Positions 55,401-55,786 of a DNA stretch of 55,786 bases are shown here, in pieces. Origin of the DNA: Amycolatopsis coloradensis (GTDB lineage Bacteria; Actinomycetota; Actinomycetes; Mycobacteriales; Pseudonocardiaceae); NCBI RefSeq assembly GCF_037997115.1, contig NZ_CP150484.1, positions 1,105,726 through 1,161,511 of the forward strand, read 5' to 3'. Every line of letters starts with the position of its first letter. Position 1 is the first letter of the stretch. The notes beneath the pieces were generated by a model. That model was not told the DNA's origin, ran no database searches, and saw nothing but the letters and a program-made list of their open reading frames with translations. The position numbers and the translations under genes are program-made.

Positions 55401-55695
55401 TGACGCCGCTCGTGCGGACGCCCCGAAGGTCGCGCAGCTGCCGGCCCTCCCGGCGCTGAACGGGCTGCCCACCGCCGGCAACCTGCCGGTGCAGCTCCCC
55501 ACGGCCGGCGCCCTGCCGACCGCGGGCGCGCTGCCGGTGCAGCTGCCCACCACGGGCACCCTGCCCGCGGTGAACAACACCCCGGCGATGCCGACCGCGC
55601 AGGTCCCGGCTCTGGCGGGCGTCGACTCGTCGCCGCTGAGCATGTTCCAGCGTTTCCTCGGCACCCTGACCGGCAAGAAGTTCCACACCATGTGA
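52480..55695 (+). CDS. Giant chaplin-like repeat surface protein
   Basis: A 1071-residue secreted protein. The signal peptide is KRGLQTALVTGGLLMLGTGI with cleavage at ASA. About 13 clear and 2 degenerate repeats of ~55-60 residues fill ~45-860. Each has a core like SGNIVQVPAAVPAEVFGVGG, close to the chaplin core (GNxxxxPxxxPVxVxGNxxxVIG). Only one repeat has cysteines, VTCIAGTYIGSANVASC, spaced as the chaplin disulfide pair. A C-terminal Leu-Pro-rich region (~890-1050) ends in FQRFLGTLTGKKFHTM. There is no sortase signal or membrane anchor. Two starts are possible: ATG 52480 (AAGGGA upstream) or ATG 52498 (AAGGAG upstream). Amyloid-like surface assembly is inferred from the chaplin resemblance. 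Confidence 0.82.
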   Translation: MKEKNPMQSWAKRGLQTALVTGGLLMLGTGIASADEHVNPDTPASPLDANVTVPVEIDNNAVGTPLGQADLPGYKGEISTKAVTKPVSDALDSASSPGGSTDGIGGGLPSLSGKNAVPAPLAAKDSRQISGGVTGGGFTTTDDILKGNKVVGDVVVPIQIVDNAIGVIGDAEVEGGTHDQTWSHNQDVETTGADSSLAGNVVSLDWALPVQIAGNAGGLAGGTGRVVGGSASQSATETGNITTDGEGSALSGNVLAGQFATPVQVTGNAASWIIGNANSSGYEAETEATSGGWVETDGDDSALGGNVGAVPIALPVKFNDNAAAAWGSLANSNSSSSADATAGDTTPGWSNVPSYVQTSGEDSAVAGNAIVPQTADVANVGGVAASWIGLANTGTEGGTSQSSAVDAGGFVSTEGEGSAGGGNIVDPALAAPVEVTCIAGTYIGSANVASCENTVDANAGNGSHTTGDDSTLAGNIVNTQAALAPEVFGVAGSHIGQATAEASETKTVTAGAYDGTTGNDSSGSGNIVQVPAAVPAEVFGVGGSFIGQSTASAEETKVVSGGGGGNTADDNGFLSSNLGTVPVSLPVQAFGIGGAFIGQGHGGADGDTTSNAGGDVHATGDGGAGSGNLVYGPVSLPVQAHNFAGVLGGIASGKGTNLTDSSAGGDATANGEEGALAGNIVQTPIGGAVPVTGHGIAGAGIAEGDSVSDVLSEAGGDATTTGDEGAVSGNIIGAQALPIVPVTHDAIAAAGIADAEGANTVDALSGGDVETSGLDGSLSGNILDIPAAADPEVFGNAIAAVGGVSETEATSMITGQAGGDSITDGSGEALSGFNFHHPFVFVVPLNEFEIPVLAIADENSEDFTEINGEEFSRAFTDSVGSEMPIDALPALPFGAPALPSMNGAGALPTTPAIGGARADGPQVATLPVQVAGLTALKQLTAVPTALPKSDLPELPGTPALPGVPALPKTPGLPGDAARADAPKVAQLPALPALNGLPTAGNLPVQLPTAGALPTAGALPVQLPTTGTLPAVNNTPAMPTAQVPALAGVDSSPLSMFQRFLGTLTGKKFHTM
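52612..55060 (+). repeat. Chaplin-like repeat array within the surface protein gene
   Basis: About 15 diverged units of 160-190 bp each encode T-x-G-x-[DE]-[GS]-S-x-x-[AS]-G-N-[IV] followed by a P-rich beta core and an IG-x-A turn. The units differ enough at DNA level to have diverged after duplication rather than being freshly amplified. The unit near 53770-53840 carries the only cysteine pair. Confidence 0.85.
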
Positions 55696-55786
55696 ACCTG
55701 CCAGTCGGCTAGCGCCACTGAATGAACCGAAGCGGGCCCACCTCACCGTCGGCGGCTCCCGGCGGGGCGTCCACGCGCTCGAGCCC
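55696..55786. other. End of window, no gene seen
   Basis: The last 91 bases hold no supported coding frame. A GC-rich GCCGCCGGGAG-like section near 55750-55775 could fold into a terminator for the surface protein gene, but no clear stem was established. Confidence 0.4.

Noticed and set aside
55545..55562. LPTTG motif in the C-terminal part of the surface protein as a sortase signal
   Set aside because: It lies within a Leu-Pro-rich repeat region about 50 residues from the end and is not followed by a hydrophobic helix and basic tail.
52237..55746. 1169-codon minus-strand open frame opposite the chaplin-like gene
   Set aside because: Its repeats are only the mirror of the chaplin-like repeats, and its composition is Gly/Arg/Val/Asp-rich without a signal or motif. 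The plus strand has a signal peptide and a ribosome site.

Overview
The window is high-GC actinomycete chromosomal DNA. The block anti-sigma/sigM - pseudokinase - murJ - DUF6049 - NUDIX (minus strand), divergent from pcnA (CCA-adding enzyme), matches the oriC-proximal order of mycobacteria and their relatives (trxB/trxA would be expected just left of base 1). The LeuS/PtsI style, a DasR-type operator, a chaplin-like surface protein and many YbaB/WXG100 genes point to a Pseudonocardiales-type organism, most likely Amycolatopsis or a near relative. The genus is inferred.

Layout. 1-12100: envelope and sigma-factor block, CCA-adding enzyme, an orphan NarL-type histidine kinase and a methyltransferase, closed by a perfect 22-bp inverted repeat. 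12149-29564: a 17-kb minus-strand accessory operon. In transcription order it holds a YbaB/EbfC-like protein, a WXG100 protein, a 2373-residue polymorphic toxin, a 148-residue putative immunity protein, a YezG-like/TNT-like protein, two YrhB-SseB-degenerate ADP-ribosylglycohydrolase fusions, one catalytically intact ADP-ribosylglycohydrolase and a second YezG-like/TNT-like protein. 29620-38325: MFS exporter, YqgE/AlgH, SdpI-like membrane protein, phytase-like secreted protein, a leucine-rich leader peptide with attenuator ahead of leuS, an SDR, a TetR regulator and a small membrane protein. 38516-41814: a second YbaB-led, WXG/ESX-type operon on the plus strand, less GC-rich in feel. 42127-44690: ribokinase and ptsI with a DasR-type operator. 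44800-51020: DHA2 exporter, DUF1707 protein, lipoprotein with a probable CTG start, and a PerM - histidine kinase - response regulator operon. 51299-55695: two secreted proteins, the second a large chaplin-like repeat protein.

The most unusual content is the 12149-29564 operon. Its toxin carries two ADP-ribosyltransferase domains with intact R-S-E motifs, two papain-like domains (the first has lost Cys and His, the second keeps Cys-His-Asp) and a C-terminal RelA/SpoT-like nucleotide pyrophosphokinase domain with its Asp, Tyr and Glu. The downstream genes look like a polyimmunity array, including an intact ADP-ribosylglycohydrolase able in principle to reverse the toxin's modification. No type VII secretion machinery lies in the window, so export would rely on components elsewhere. 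No tRNA, rRNA, CRISPR array or transposase was seen.
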